Shown: positions 9,466 through 19,234, counted from the stretch's first letter. The stretch: DNA of 44,092 nt from Beverwykella pulmonaria (GCA_001599595.1 BCHH01000006.1:39664-83755), one strand, 5' to 3'. A program made the numbers and translations. Notes: generated by a model not told the origin, from the sequence alone.

Positions 9466-10623
9466 GCTTTTAAGTATAATAATAAGAAATAGGATTATAG
9501 GATGATTACAGAGTTATTAACTAGCTGTTGGCCTGCGCAAATGGTGTGGGGTTGCATATAGCTAGATAAAAGGGGTATACCTAGGAGGAGTAACCTAATT
9601 ATTATGGATTGCGATCCTAAGGCTTTAAGAGGTGGATATGGCGCCTAAAGCTATATAGAAACTCTGCGCAAAGGTTTATTACCTCACTATTACTGTCAAC
9701 AGCTATTTATGCAGCACAACGCGCGCATACACACCGCGCGCGTAGTGAAGGAGTTTATGGCTGAGAACAACATTACGACTATTAACTGGCCACCCTACTT
9801 ACCTAACCTTAACCTAATTGAACACCTCTGGTGGGTGCTCAAGAAACTCGTCTACAAACGCTATCCACAATACAACAATTATAGTAAGGCTTAAGAGGAG
9901 TGGGATGGGTTTTGTGATGTCCTGAAAAAGTGTTGGCGTAGCATCCCTAGGTGACTTATTAAGGCGCTCATCCTAAGTATGCCACGTTAAATGGCGGCTT
10001 GCAGGAAGGCAAAAAGCTGGCAAACGAAGTATTAATACATAATTGATTACAATCGCTGAAAAAATTGGTTTATATATGGCGTTGTGGATTACAATTGAGC
10101 CAGGCGCCAATATGGGTGCGATGCGATTTTCGCGCACAGGCCATGGGGGTTTAAGACTTTTGACCTAGTACTGTAGAGAGAGGCAGGTAAGAGCTCTAAG
10201 AGGCGAAGAGTATTCTTATCTCACGTAAAGATAAAGCCGATCTACTCCTTTTAATAATGTCTGTACACGACCCTCGTCTTAAGGCTAGCATACTACCTTA
10301 GGGGATTAGAGGCTTTTTACAAATTAACAGTCTTTCTGATTGATGATAATTAACGACATTGTTAATTTATTGTCAAATTGACAAAAATTGACGTAACAAA
10401 CCTCGACAGTGGTTGGGATGGTACATGGCGACATGCTTCGAAGGCGTCTGCGTTTAGCTTCCGTCTATGAAGTATATCCCGGCGATACGAAAGCGCCATT
10501 TTAAAGTCGCTGCCTAGACATATCGTCCTTCATTAAAAGCAACTTGTCCCAACATTGCTTCTGATTACAACTTCTGTTTGCAACACAGCGTACTAGCTCA
10601 ATACTGCCATTCGAAACGAGACT

Positions 10624-11821
10624 ATGGGGCCAAGCAGCATTCTTGATGACTTTCTCCTGCCCAATGGTCACCCAGACGTACGAACATCCTCTTACAACAA
10701 CCAGATATATATGGAGGCTACAAATCGCGAAGAAAGTGACTGACAGTGGTACTCTAGTATGTGCGCCTTATCAAGAGTTCGCGTGTGTACGATGTCGTGA
10801 AGGAGACACCTCTACCATACGCTGGTCGCCTAAGTAGGCGGCTTCAATGCAATGTGTGGCTGAAGCGCGAGGATGTGCAGCCTATTTTCTCGTTCAAGTT
10901 GAGAGGAGCATACAACAAGATGGCGCATCTCAGCGAAACCGAACGGAGTCGTGGCGTGGTTGCTTGTTCTGCCGGTAAGACAACTCGGAACGCCATACAC
11001 GATACCTCAAATCGGCAGCTTGATGCACAGACTAAGGTCAAGGAACAGGAAACCATGGCCAAGGTGTTGCCTATGCTGCCCAGAAGCTCGGAGTTTCTGC
11101 CACTATCGTCATGCCGCTCAGCACGCCGTATATTAAATCGACAAACATATCGCAACTTGGAGTCAAGCCAGTGCTACATGGCCACGACTTCGACGAGGCT
11201 AAGGCCGAATGTGCACAATTGGCTGCCGTACATTGTTTCACGAGCATTCCGCCTTTCGACGACCCTTTCGTTATCGCTGGCCAGGGCACTATTGAAATGG
11301 AAATTGCGAATCAGCTCAAGCAAAGTAACTTGGAGGCCATCTTCTGCGCCATAGGTGGTGGTGGACTCGTAGCGGGCATCGGCACTTATATCAAGCGGAT
11401 TATGCCGCATGTAAAGATTATCGGCGTGGTTACTACTGGCTCCAATGCAAAGCTCCAATCCCTTGCACTCGGTCGGAGAGTCAGGCTGTCTAATGTGAAC
11501 AAATTCGCGGATGGTGTTGCCGTCAAAGTCGTAGGCAAGGAGACTTTTCGCATTTGCCGCGAAGTCGTTGATCAAATGATCGAGGTCGACACTGAAGCCA
11601 TATGCGAAGCGATCCGCGATGTGTATGAGGAGACCCGCGTCGTCTTGGAACCTGCTGGCACGTTTGCTTTAGCTGAACTGAAAGTGTACGCTCGAGCCAC
11701 TTCCCCCAACGCCGACTCGACCCGAGCCTTAGTCGCTGTAGCGTCCGGGGCGAACATGGACTTCAATGGGCCAAAGTACGTCCCTAAGCATGCTGCGGCA
11801 CATTCGGGAGAACGCCCTTGA
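10624..11821 (+). CDS. Threonine dehydratase-like PLP enzyme lacking the regulatory domain (347 aa, 3 exons)
   Basis: Proposed exons are 10624-10677, 10758-10974 and 11049-11821, with introns of 80 and 74 nt (GTACGA..CTAG, GTAAGA..ACAG). Splicing joins NGHPD to [14 protein letters not shown] and CSAG to GNHGQG with correct phase, giving the fold-type II dehydratase landmarks: PLP lysine in FSFKLRGA (Lys65), NHGQG (92-96), the GGGG phosphate loop (193-196), EPAG (291-294) and ASGAN (Ser323). Such enzymes deaminate threonine or serine to 2-oxobutyrate or pyruvate. Biosynthetic Ilv1 proteins continue with ACT-like domains that bind isoleucine; this one stops soon after ASGAN. So it is either a feedback-free or catabolic form, or a truncated paralogue. 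The usual GVE motif reads GVV. No RIP-type stops. Confidence 0.82.
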
Positions 11822-11980
11822 TACCAGACTCACAGTCCGTCATGCCACAAGTTGAGGAGGTCTGCTTCTTCTATTAACTCAGTGTTACAATCAAGCTTCA
11901 CACGCTAGTCTCGAGTGGCACCTGCTGAGTTTTACAGAGCACCTGCTGAGGCTCAGCACAGATATACGTACATATATATC

Positions 11981-12111
11981 TGTAAGCCCAGGACACCATA
12001 ATGTCACGTGGATATGCCACTGACTAATCAGTCCGTCATATATATATGAGCTGTACATACTTCACCTACAATACACATCTTGACACCGTTTCCTCCACCC
12101 TTCAGCTTACA
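11981..12111 (-). mobile_element. Short TG..CA repeat, copy A (131 bp), TSD ATATC
   Basis: Bounded by TGTAAGC and GCTTACA and flanked by ATATC at 11976-11980 and 12112-12116. It shares the block GTCACGTGGATATGCC followed by ACTGACTAATCAGTCCGTCA, and a pyrimidine-rich end, with copies at 15007, 17950 and 32552. It has no coding capacity. TG..CA ends with a 5-bp duplication point to an LTR-type (TRIM-like solo LTR) origin rather than a classic MITE. Strand is given relative to copy C, which carries a TATA-like box on plus. Confidence 0.82.
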
Positions 12112-12374
12112 ATATCTCATGTATTTACCAATAGATAGATCATTAGTCTATTCAGTACAGACGGTCCCACGTCTCGCTATGAAGCCTTACTTTATCGTTC
12201 TCCACCCAATTCCATCCGTTCTATAAGCTCAAGATGCTCCATAGCGGAGCACGGAAGTATCTGATGCCCCCTGGTGTGAAAGAGTTGATTGAGTTATGTA
12301 CTTACCGCTGGGAAAACCCACTGCTTTATGCCTTGAGTGGGTCTGTGGCGGTCTGGATGCTCTTGCACGGCAAT

Positions 12375-12862
12375 CAGCGCTGACAACAGTCCGTAATACG
12401 GCCCGTATAATACGGCCCGTACATGGTTTTACTCCGTAGGTAGCGTAGTGAGGAGGCAATCGTAAAAGGGACCGTAGCGTAATGAATATGAAGCCGTATT
12501 ACGGCTATACGGTTTCCGATTAGGAAGGAGGGATATCGGCTGAAGAGAGACACTGTGCCGAGCTACCTCGAAGACCTGACTGGTTATATAACAAAAAAGG
12601 AGGCGGAGGAGGTGTCGGCCGACGACGTGGCCGGCGTGCAGGACCTCGATGACGACGCTCCCAAAACCCTCAACCAGACCTACTTCCTAATTAGGAAATT
12701 TGGATATATTACCGGCCATAGAAGCTTCAAATCAACCTCTACGGCGTACCATCCGTTCCGTACAAGCGCTCTAAGCGTAGCGTCCGTATAGTAACTGCTA
12801 ACAACCGTACCGTAACAGTAGCAGGCATCACCGAGCCGTATTACCTACTGCTGTCAGCGCTG
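12375..12862. mobile_element. Non-autonomous hAT-like element (488 bp), 8-bp TSD
   Basis: The ends are inverted: CAGCGCTGACAACAGT..GTAATACGGCCCG on the left and its near-complement CGAGCCGTATTAC..ACTGCTGTCAGCGCTG on the right. CAGCG fits the hAT terminal consensus YARNG. The flanks are ACGGCAAT (12367-12374) and ACGACAAT (12863-12870), an 8-bp duplication with one mismatch, as expected for hAT. Subterminal regions are packed with CCGTA/TACGG repeats, the type of motif hAT transposases bind. The internal open frame at 12555-12791 (78 codons, acidic) resembles no transposase I know. Mobilisation would need a transposase encoded elsewhere. Confidence 0.75.
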
Positions 12863-12995
12863 ACGACAATCTTCGTCTTGGTTAGCTTGCTGTCTTAGCA
12901 TTCTCAGCAGGCATCACCGAGCCGTATTACCTACTACTGTCAGCGCTGACGACAATCTTCGTCTTGGTTAGCTTGCTGTCTTAGCATTCTCAGCA
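12820..12995. repeat. 86-bp tandem duplication spanning the right end of the hAT-like element
   Basis: The unit starting AGCAGGCATCACCGAGCC repeats at 12906 with a single difference (ctgctg versus ctactg). It includes the right terminal repeat, so two right ends stand 86 bp apart. The near identity points to a recent duplication after insertion. Confidence 0.92.
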
Positions 12996-12999
12996 TACG

Positions 13000-14228
13000 T
13001 TACCTGCGCAGTCTGTCTGCTAGCTACTGCGGTTTGCAGAGCATAGGATATTCATCTTGTGGGGAAAAAGATAGCGTGTGAAAGGACGTCATTAAATTCT
13101 ATTTTTAGTACGCTAGAGATCCACAACCAAGATATCCTATGAGGAACGAATCAGCACCAAATACCTGCCGTGTACAGTAGTTGCCGATTAGCGCGTGCGG
13201 TCACTTCTGTAGCTGTATGCTTTCGCCGCATCAAGTCATCATCTCAGACCTTTTGATTCCCAACACTTGCGTTGCAGACATATAAAGTCCCTTCTCAGCT
13301 TAAGTCTCCTGTACCGCCGACACTCAATCTCTGGTCTTCTGTTAAGGTGATTACTCAGCAATTTCGAATTCTGTTACTCGTGTTAGTCATGCAATGAAAG
13401 AGTGGCTAGTCCTCCTACCAGATCGTGCTAATATAGTATGTGCAACGTACATACTCTACATGCTTTACTGAGCTTATTAATATATCAGTTAGATAGGCGG
13501 ATCAGAATCCGTCCCCAACACTCGCCGAATTTTGTCCAGCTTCAAAAAGCGGGATGGGTGACATGGGCCGGTAGGTGATACCTGAACATGTCTTTGGGTC
13601 TCCAAAGGTACTTAAGAGGTAGCTGCTATTCGGTTGAGTATGACAAAAAATATCAGGCCCATTGTTCCAGCGCCCAGTTCCAGTCGATCATCCACGACGG
13701 CCGTTCTGCGGCTCCATCATGGTCGTGAACGATGAGACTCCACGGAGCGTATTCACGAAGCTCTCGAGCGATATCTATGTGAAAGAAGATATATGGGACA
13801 TGGATAACACACGTATCTTTTCTATGCGAGCTCTGAAACGCCAGCCAGGGGTAATAGGCGTAGACGCTTGAGTGGTTCTTAGCGTTAAGAAGAAGCGACG
13901 TAAAGTGGTCGAAGATTGTTGAGACGCCATTAAGGTCTCGTCAGATGAAGGTGTCTATGTCGAGAATTTGGACAATGAGTTCAAAGGTGGTATGATCGTT
14001 GTAGCCCGTTCAATGTGCTGTTGAAGGAAGTTGACGAGTCGGACTTTGTGCGCAAACTTTGGGTCTACGCAAGCTTCGGGTAATTTACGTTATGTTAGTA
14101 CAGACCTAGACAGCTTCTTTTCTGATATAAGCAGCAGTACGTATATAAATCCTCCTATTTCTATGTAAGTATGTAAGGGTTTTCTGATGGGGACAATGAT
14201 CAAGTGGAGACTGTGTTGTTCTGGGTCA
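13000..14228. other. No gene recognised; degenerate coding-like segment near 13660-14080
   Basis: Most of the stretch has frequent stops. From 13662 an open frame gives 69 codons containing VFTKLSSDIYVKEDIWDMD and IFSMRALKRQPGVIGVDA. A stop follows, then an in-frame basic stretch VVLSVKKKRRKVVEDC and later EGVYVENLDNEFKGGM. This reads like an old gene remnant, but I cannot assign a family. Confidence 0.35.
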
Positions 14229-14306
14229 GATCAAGTCAGAGCAGCTTATATGCTGTCGGACCAAGATCAAGTCAGAGCAGCTTATATGCTGTCGGACCAA
14301 GATCAA
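14229..14306. repeat. Two tandem copies of a 36-bp unit
   Basis: The unit starting GATCAAGTCAGAGCAGCTTA occurs twice without mismatch, followed by the first six bases of a third copy. Each unit contains a short imperfect inverted repeat (CAGC..GCTG). Confidence 0.92.
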
Positions 14307-15006
14307 CTAGCTACATCTGGACTAGCCTAAACCGTTACAAAGTATAAATAATAATGCTGAATATACGGATCTCAATGCGTAGGCAGCAGTGACTTTTCGC
14401 GAATCACCGTAGGCTGCAATATACAGCTAAGGCATGTCCCCAACAGCTTCGTTCACTTAGAGATATTGTGGTAGCGTTTCGTGATTAGAAAGTACTTGTA
14501 TGAACTGTCTCAAAGGCCCAAGCTTCAAGCTTCTCGATATGCTGCACTCAAATACTTTTTAGTAGCGCTCCCAACGGGACGCTAGGGGTTTGATATAGAT
14601 CGCACCTTTGATAGCGCTGCATCATTTTGAACAATTCCCTTTGCATCCTCAAGGCTCGGCGCCATGCACGTTAGACACCAGGCCTGCTCTTTTTGGGTTC
14701 CCCACTGGGTCTCCCGCTCTGTGATCTGTCCAAAGAATGACACTCGAGGATGTTCGAGAAACCGCTGCATATCGCCTACTGGATTAAAACTGCGCTCGAA
14801 TTTAACCAAGAGAGTACTGTTGCACCGCACGTCAGTCTATCATCTCTTGTATATAAACAGTTCATGGCAGGTAAGAAAACTTACAATTCATGCAATGTAA
14901 ACGAAACATAAGACCTGAAAATGGTTGATCGAAAACGGCCAGTCGCAACCAACTGTATCGTCTTACGATTTAAGGACTGACGAAACATTTTATTCGCCAG
15001 GCTGGA
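14307..15006. other. Non-coding stretch, no recognised feature
   Basis: No frame shows a recognisable domain. A minus-strand open frame of 82 codons at 14582-14830 has no known motif and no supporting splice structure, so it is not called as a gene. Confidence 0.4.
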
Positions 15007-15142
15007 TGTAAGCCGAGGACACCATAATGTCACGTGGATATGCCACTGACTAATCAGTCCGTCACATATATATATATCAGCTGTACATACATCACATACA
15101 ATACACATCTTGACACCTCTTTCCTCCGCCCTCCAGCTTACA
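15007..15142 (-). mobile_element. Short TG..CA repeat, copy B (136 bp), TSD CTGGA
   Basis: Bounded by TGTAAGC and GCTTACA, with CTGGA duplicated at 15002-15006 and 15143-15147. It is nearly identical to copy A across its length, differing mainly in the length of the central TA run and a few bases at the right end. Confidence 0.85.
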
Positions 15143-15147
15143 CTGGA

Positions 15148-16409
15148 AGTAATACAGATATAACGAGAAAGGTCTTGGAGAAAGTCCGTACTTAATACTG
15201 TCTTTGAAAGCGAAGCGAAGGATTTAACTAGCTTAGTAAAAGCTTTTCCTGACCCCCCCAGAGTATTTCCTAGGATAGTTGTGCTATAACGCACGGTTAT
15301 TCTGCAGTAGACAGTTATCTTTATTGTATAGGCCTACTATAGACGTGTAATGGCTGTGCAAAGTATGTATGAGAGCAGTACTGGCAGGGAACAGAACGAA
15401 GGGTGGATTAGAAGTAAACAGGCTTGATTCATCAGAGTTGAGACGAATTCTTGAGGATACTCAGAGGATTCGGAGAAACTATATATACGATGTGTCACGT
15501 GACCCGTGGACACACGGCCCGATAGACCTCCGAGGGGCCTCCGTAGAAGGCCCGCCAGGAAACAGAAGCATCCCTCACAATAGGCTAATATGGCTTAATT
15601 TGTATCCCTACCCACCGTCCCACCAAGTTCAACCCGAACTTAAGCTACTTGCGTTGTTTTTGTATTTCTTTGCTTTTCTATATATAGTCCAAGGCTAGGT
15701 GGCCAGCTCCCACTTAGAGTACTACGTACTACGTACTCTCCAACCCTTGGAGGGTATCTCATCGCTCGCACGTGACTGGGCCACGAGAGCTCTCACACGA
15801 GACTCGACTTCGGGAGCTGCCCCTCAGCTTACGCCCCCAAATCAAGCGTTACAAACAAGATAAACACCTACTTCCCTGATGATGATGCGTAAGAGATAGT
15901 GTGGTGGAGGAAAGGTTGTATGATAAAGAAATATCACACGGGGGTAGGAGGGCGACTCGCAGCCATGCGATGTCCGAAAGCAGCAATGCACTAAAGGAGG
16001 GGGGAATAATCAAGGTGGAGATTTGACAGTAGACTATTTGTAATTTCAATATATCTAGCTATCAACCCAAAAGTAAAGGAAGAAGTGTGTAAAAGATGTA
16101 AGAAGTGTTCACGAACTTTTTGGGTTGAGAGTCGTGTGTTCGGTGACCATGGTGTTCGTGATTGATGTTCGTGTGATGGTGGTCTGTCTCGTTGATTGAT
16201 CCGTGTTCTGTGGGTGTCGTGTTCGGATCCCTATATATATGTCGCGTTGATTGATGGCGAAGCAAACGGCTGACAGAGAAACCAAGACCTGTTCCCTGCG
16301 CATGCATCCAAGCCTTCAACCCGTGCTAGTGGTGTATTCGCGCAAAGTAGCACTTTGCTACAGCGCAGTAGGTCTACAATATAAATGATTTAAAAAGAAA
16401 AAAACTATT
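15148..16409. other. Non-coding stretch with low-complexity AT runs
   Basis: No gene could be supported. A 109-codon open frame at 15369-15698 has no recognised motif. A short inverted repeat (AGAGTAC..GTACTCT) with TACGTACTACG between the arms lies near 15716-15740. The region follows the 3' end of the HET pseudogene. Confidence 0.4.
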
Positions 16410-17094
16410 TTAGTTTAGCACAGATGACCAATCTCTAAGATCATGCTCTGTAATGTTGTTGTCCTCCCATTTACATATTCCGATTCTCCTCCAAATTTGT
16501 TTACCATCTCGATACAACATCAAACCGAGTGAGCGCTTCGGCGCCTCAATAACAGGCTCGAGTTTCAGTCTCTAGTGAGTCTGCTCTTCTATAAAGATGC
16601 TGATCTGATTTTCTGTCAATTCTGGTCCACCCTGAAGCCTACATATACTTGCGCAAGGCTCTGTTAAATGGTCCTCTCCAGATGGTAGATTAAAATTTGC
16701 ACCTCCCTGATATCCTACATAAAAAACCATAGAGATCTTCCACCTTGACGTTGCCGATCAGTTGTTCAGTCAGCTGGAAATGGTGTTCATATTCCATGAG
16801 TAATGTATCAACCCACTCAACGACCGGAGGGTTGCGCGAATTTAAAAAGTACTCTGGCCAAAGATCAAAAATGATCCTGTCATGGGCGATTTCTAAATCG
16901 CAGATTGTTTTCGTATTCATGAATATTGTTCCTCTTTTGCGCATCCTTGACCAGTATTCCCACAAAAATTCGCAATGGGCATGCTTTGCCTTGAGCTATG
17001 GCGACCCCTGAGGGTTCAAACTTAATTTTTCCTCGCACGAAGTCTGCGTGGCCAGGCAATACAATGATGTCGTTGAATTGCCTTGGCACAGTAC

Positions 17095-17390
17095 TAACTT
17101 TCTATCGCATGCAAAGGCTTGGAAACATACAGAGAGAACTAAGCATGTAGGCTACTAGGCAGCTGTACCTAGCTTGTATAGCTTTAATTGCAGACTATGG
17201 TATACAGCTTTGGTGGGGAGAACAGAAAAATGCACTGCTAAAAGGATATAGGACGCTGCAAAACCTAGCTCTACGTTAAATATTAGGTGCCTTCAAAGGA
17301 TCACCTACTACGGCTATGGAGATTGAAGCGTCCCTCCTACCAATCAACCTACACTGGATCGGATATATGGTATATTTGGTATTTACAGAA
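17095..17390 (+). mobile_element. LINE ORF2 C-terminal fragment inserted in the HET gene
   Basis: The plus-strand translation reads MQRLGNIQRELS, ATRQLYLACIALIADYG, LWWGEQKN, LQNLALR, a stop, then ILGAFKGSPTTAMEIEASL. This is the region downstream of reverse transcriptase in Tad/I-type LINEs (the YG.e.WW..Q and LG.F..SPT.A.E motifs). It lies antisense to the HET gene and separates its middle and C-terminal parts. Exact junctions and a target duplication could not be fixed. Confidence 0.75.
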
Positions 17391-17949
17391 TGATCTTAAC
17401 GAGCGACGTTCTGTTACATAGCCCAGCCAATGGCGGGCTCGAGGAGCTACAAGATTTATTTGCTCAATCATTGAATAGAGCCTCGCCGTTGATCGGTCAA
17501 TGCTTGTCCATCTTGATGTACCATTATCTGGAAAAAGCTGGCCATATTGAACGTTTGGATTCTGTGCGTTGGAGAAGTCGAACCCCACCTTCTTGACTAT
17601 GTCAATAATATCCTGGACCTTGCAATTGTCAATGCTTGAGAAGCGGCCGCGAAGCTGATTAAACTCGACATAGTCCATTATCCCAAGACACCAGCCATTC
17701 AACGTATGAATCGCGTACCCCACGCTCTTGAAAGTTGGGAGTGTCCTCTCTCCTATCAATTTACCATCGCGACCCAAGAAGTATGCATCGCGGCGAAGTA
17801 TGGATTCTTGTAGGGTCCATACTGAGGAAAACCACGAGTCCTGGAAAATTAGGCGCATCGCATCGACGATTGTATCTGTTGGTAACACAAGGCTATTGCA
17901 ATTGCAATGGGGGTTCAAACGTGGTTCTTGTTCATTGTCTATCTCTATG

Positions 17950-18260
17950 TGTAAGCTGGAGCGTGGAGGAGAGAAGATGAAGATGTGTATTTATTACGGT
18001 TATATCACGTGCATTACTATATCACGTGCCGTTGTACTAGCTATATATAGGTGTCCTCTAGCCCAACCTTCTCTGATACACAGAGAGCTCAATTCACCTC
18101 ATTTTAACTCCGATAGTATTGTATGTCTGTGTGTGTATGTATATATGTACGTGTGATGTGTGTGTGGTATGTGTGATATGTGTATGATGTGTGTATGAGA
18201 TATGTATATGACGGACTGATTAGTCAGTGGCATATCCACGTGACAGTGTCCTTGCTTACA
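17950..18260 (+). mobile_element. Long form of the TG..CA repeat, copy C (311 bp), TSD CTATG, inside a HET exon
   Basis: Begins TGTAAGCTGGAG and ends CCTTGCTTACA, with CTATG duplicated at 17945-17949 and 18261-18265. Both ends match copies A, B and D, but C has about 180 bp more in the middle. That part holds two CACGTG sites near 18006-18030, a TATA-like CTATATATAGG near 18040-18050, and a GT-rich run (18119-18215). The layout (TATA box and TG..CA ends) is that of a solo LTR, and the short copies look like internally deleted versions. Removing it with one CTATG copy restores an open HET frame across the site. Confidence 0.85.
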
Positions 18261-19234
18261 CTATGTGAGGTGCGGTCAGGAGGATCGTATCCTTCCTCTG
18301 CCGCCAAGCATTACTAGTGTTTCACATGATTATCACGTGATCACGACATCACCACGTGATCATCACATTCTATATACTCCCAAAAGTATCAAGCTGAGAC
18401 GTAATGTGTGTAAGGGTCTGCTGACTGCGCTCCTCAGCCTCATCATCCGACTCGTCCGATTCGAATTCTCTTTCAGAGAATGACAATCTTGCGTTGATTT
18501 TTCCAAGATAGTTCATGTTTTCCTCTGCTACCATAGTTGGCAGACTGTGTAGCCAGGCGTACGATTCTTGGGCTCCTTGAAAGATCCCAACTTGACGACC
18601 AACTTCATCCATTTTGATCTTTTCATTCTCTTGATCTATGCAAGCAACATCAAGCCACACCCACTCGTGCTTTTTCCCAACTTGCTCAAGAACACGCTGA
18701 AAAGCTGGAACCGTAAAGCATGTCTCCAGCACTGGGGGTATCTTCCATGTTGTGCGCTTGATAGGCAAGGCTGGAAAGCCAGCTGGCGCTTCAAACCTGC
18801 CCCAAGTATATGTGATGATGTTATACTTAGGCGCGGTGACAGGACCGTATGTATTAACACCAACTCGCTCGTAGAGGTCCATGAGGGGACATGCAACAGT
18901 CGCCGCGGCCAATCTTGATCGATCGAGAAGTATTGTATACGATTTGGCGTGTAAACCCTTTTTTCAGCATCTTCCATTCTAACGACGAATCAAGATATTA
19001 TATAGAAGCCAACTGGGTTTGGGAGACGCAACGGGAAGGGATAAAACTTCAATCGCGGATAGCGCCATCACCGCTTCTGGTGGCTTATTAATTTTGCTAA
19101 AATCTTGGCCATCTCGTATTTTTGGCGGCATATTCAGACGAGGTAATTGGTCGTGCAGAGTTTGACAATTCTCTTGGAGGGCGCGTAGCTGCAAGGTCGA
19201 CTTATCAGGAAGGCCGAGTATATACATTTTGATT

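Larger units (their letters stand above)
8403..10035 (+). pseudogene. Tc1/mariner transposase, dead, interrupted by a solo LTR
   Basis: The frame opens MPPRRQFG and has an N-terminal helix-turn-helix (PDERIQIIALRARGVPVKEL, about residues 21-40). Reading through TAG/TAA codons gives FLDK at the first catalytic position and KGAGHTQE, then the LTR. Beyond the LTR come MVWGC, GLLPHYY, MQHNARIHTARVV and NWPPYLPNLNLIEHLWW, ending at a TAA. In this family the second and third acidic residues lie in MQDNA and PDLNPIEH; here they are His and Asn, so catalysis is lost besides the stops. Joining the two sides of the LTR at one copy of its target duplication keeps the frame exactly. Confidence 0.85.
8229..10393 (+). 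mobile_element. Decayed Tc1/mariner (Ant1/Tan1-type) transposon with long inverted ends
   Basis: The transposase remnant lies between inverted ends: CGTCAATTT at 8229-8237 faces AAATTGACG at 10385-10393. Further in, a 19-bp block (gtcaaaagtcttaaacccc, 8328-8346) has a perfect inverted partner at 10146-10164. The right arm is longer by about 150 bp (roughly 10165-10320), which looks like an extra insertion in that arm. The exact outer edge and the TA target duplication could not be fixed. A solo LTR sits inside the transposase. Confidence 0.75.
16410..18977 (-). pseudogene. HET domain (heterokaryon incompatibility) gene, disrupted
   Basis: Minus-strand coding begins MEDAEKRVYTPN and PRRLLHVPSWTS. 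After one frameshift near 18870 it continues PKYNIITYTWGRF, VWLDVACIDQEN and IFQGAQESYAWL, the classic HET blocks. A probable intron follows. The reading resumes below 17945 with DSWFSSVWTLQESIL and RDAYFLGRDGKLIG, then RARHWLGYV near 17380. The C-terminal part (PRQFNDIIVLPGHADFVRG, then after a frameshift near 16970 EYWSRMRKRGTIFMNTKTI, and a last IWRRIGICKW segment) ends at 16410. Lesions are the repeat at 17950-18260 in an exon, a LINE fragment at about 17095-17390, at least two frameshifts and one internal stop near 16570. HET proteins trigger cell death on contact with non-self alleles; this copy should be inactive. Confidence 0.85.

Noticed and set aside
12555..12791. 78-codon frame inside the hAT-like element as a gene
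   Set aside because: No domain recognised, no transposase motif; kept only as a note under the element.
16062..16319. His/Thr-rich 64-85 codon minus frames
   Set aside because: Low-complexity sequence; overlapping frames look equally odd, so composition explains them.
18979..19227. 82-codon minus-strand frame between the HET and phospholipase genes
   Set aside because: It begins 8 nt past the phospholipase stop, fits a 3' UTR, and shows no known motif.
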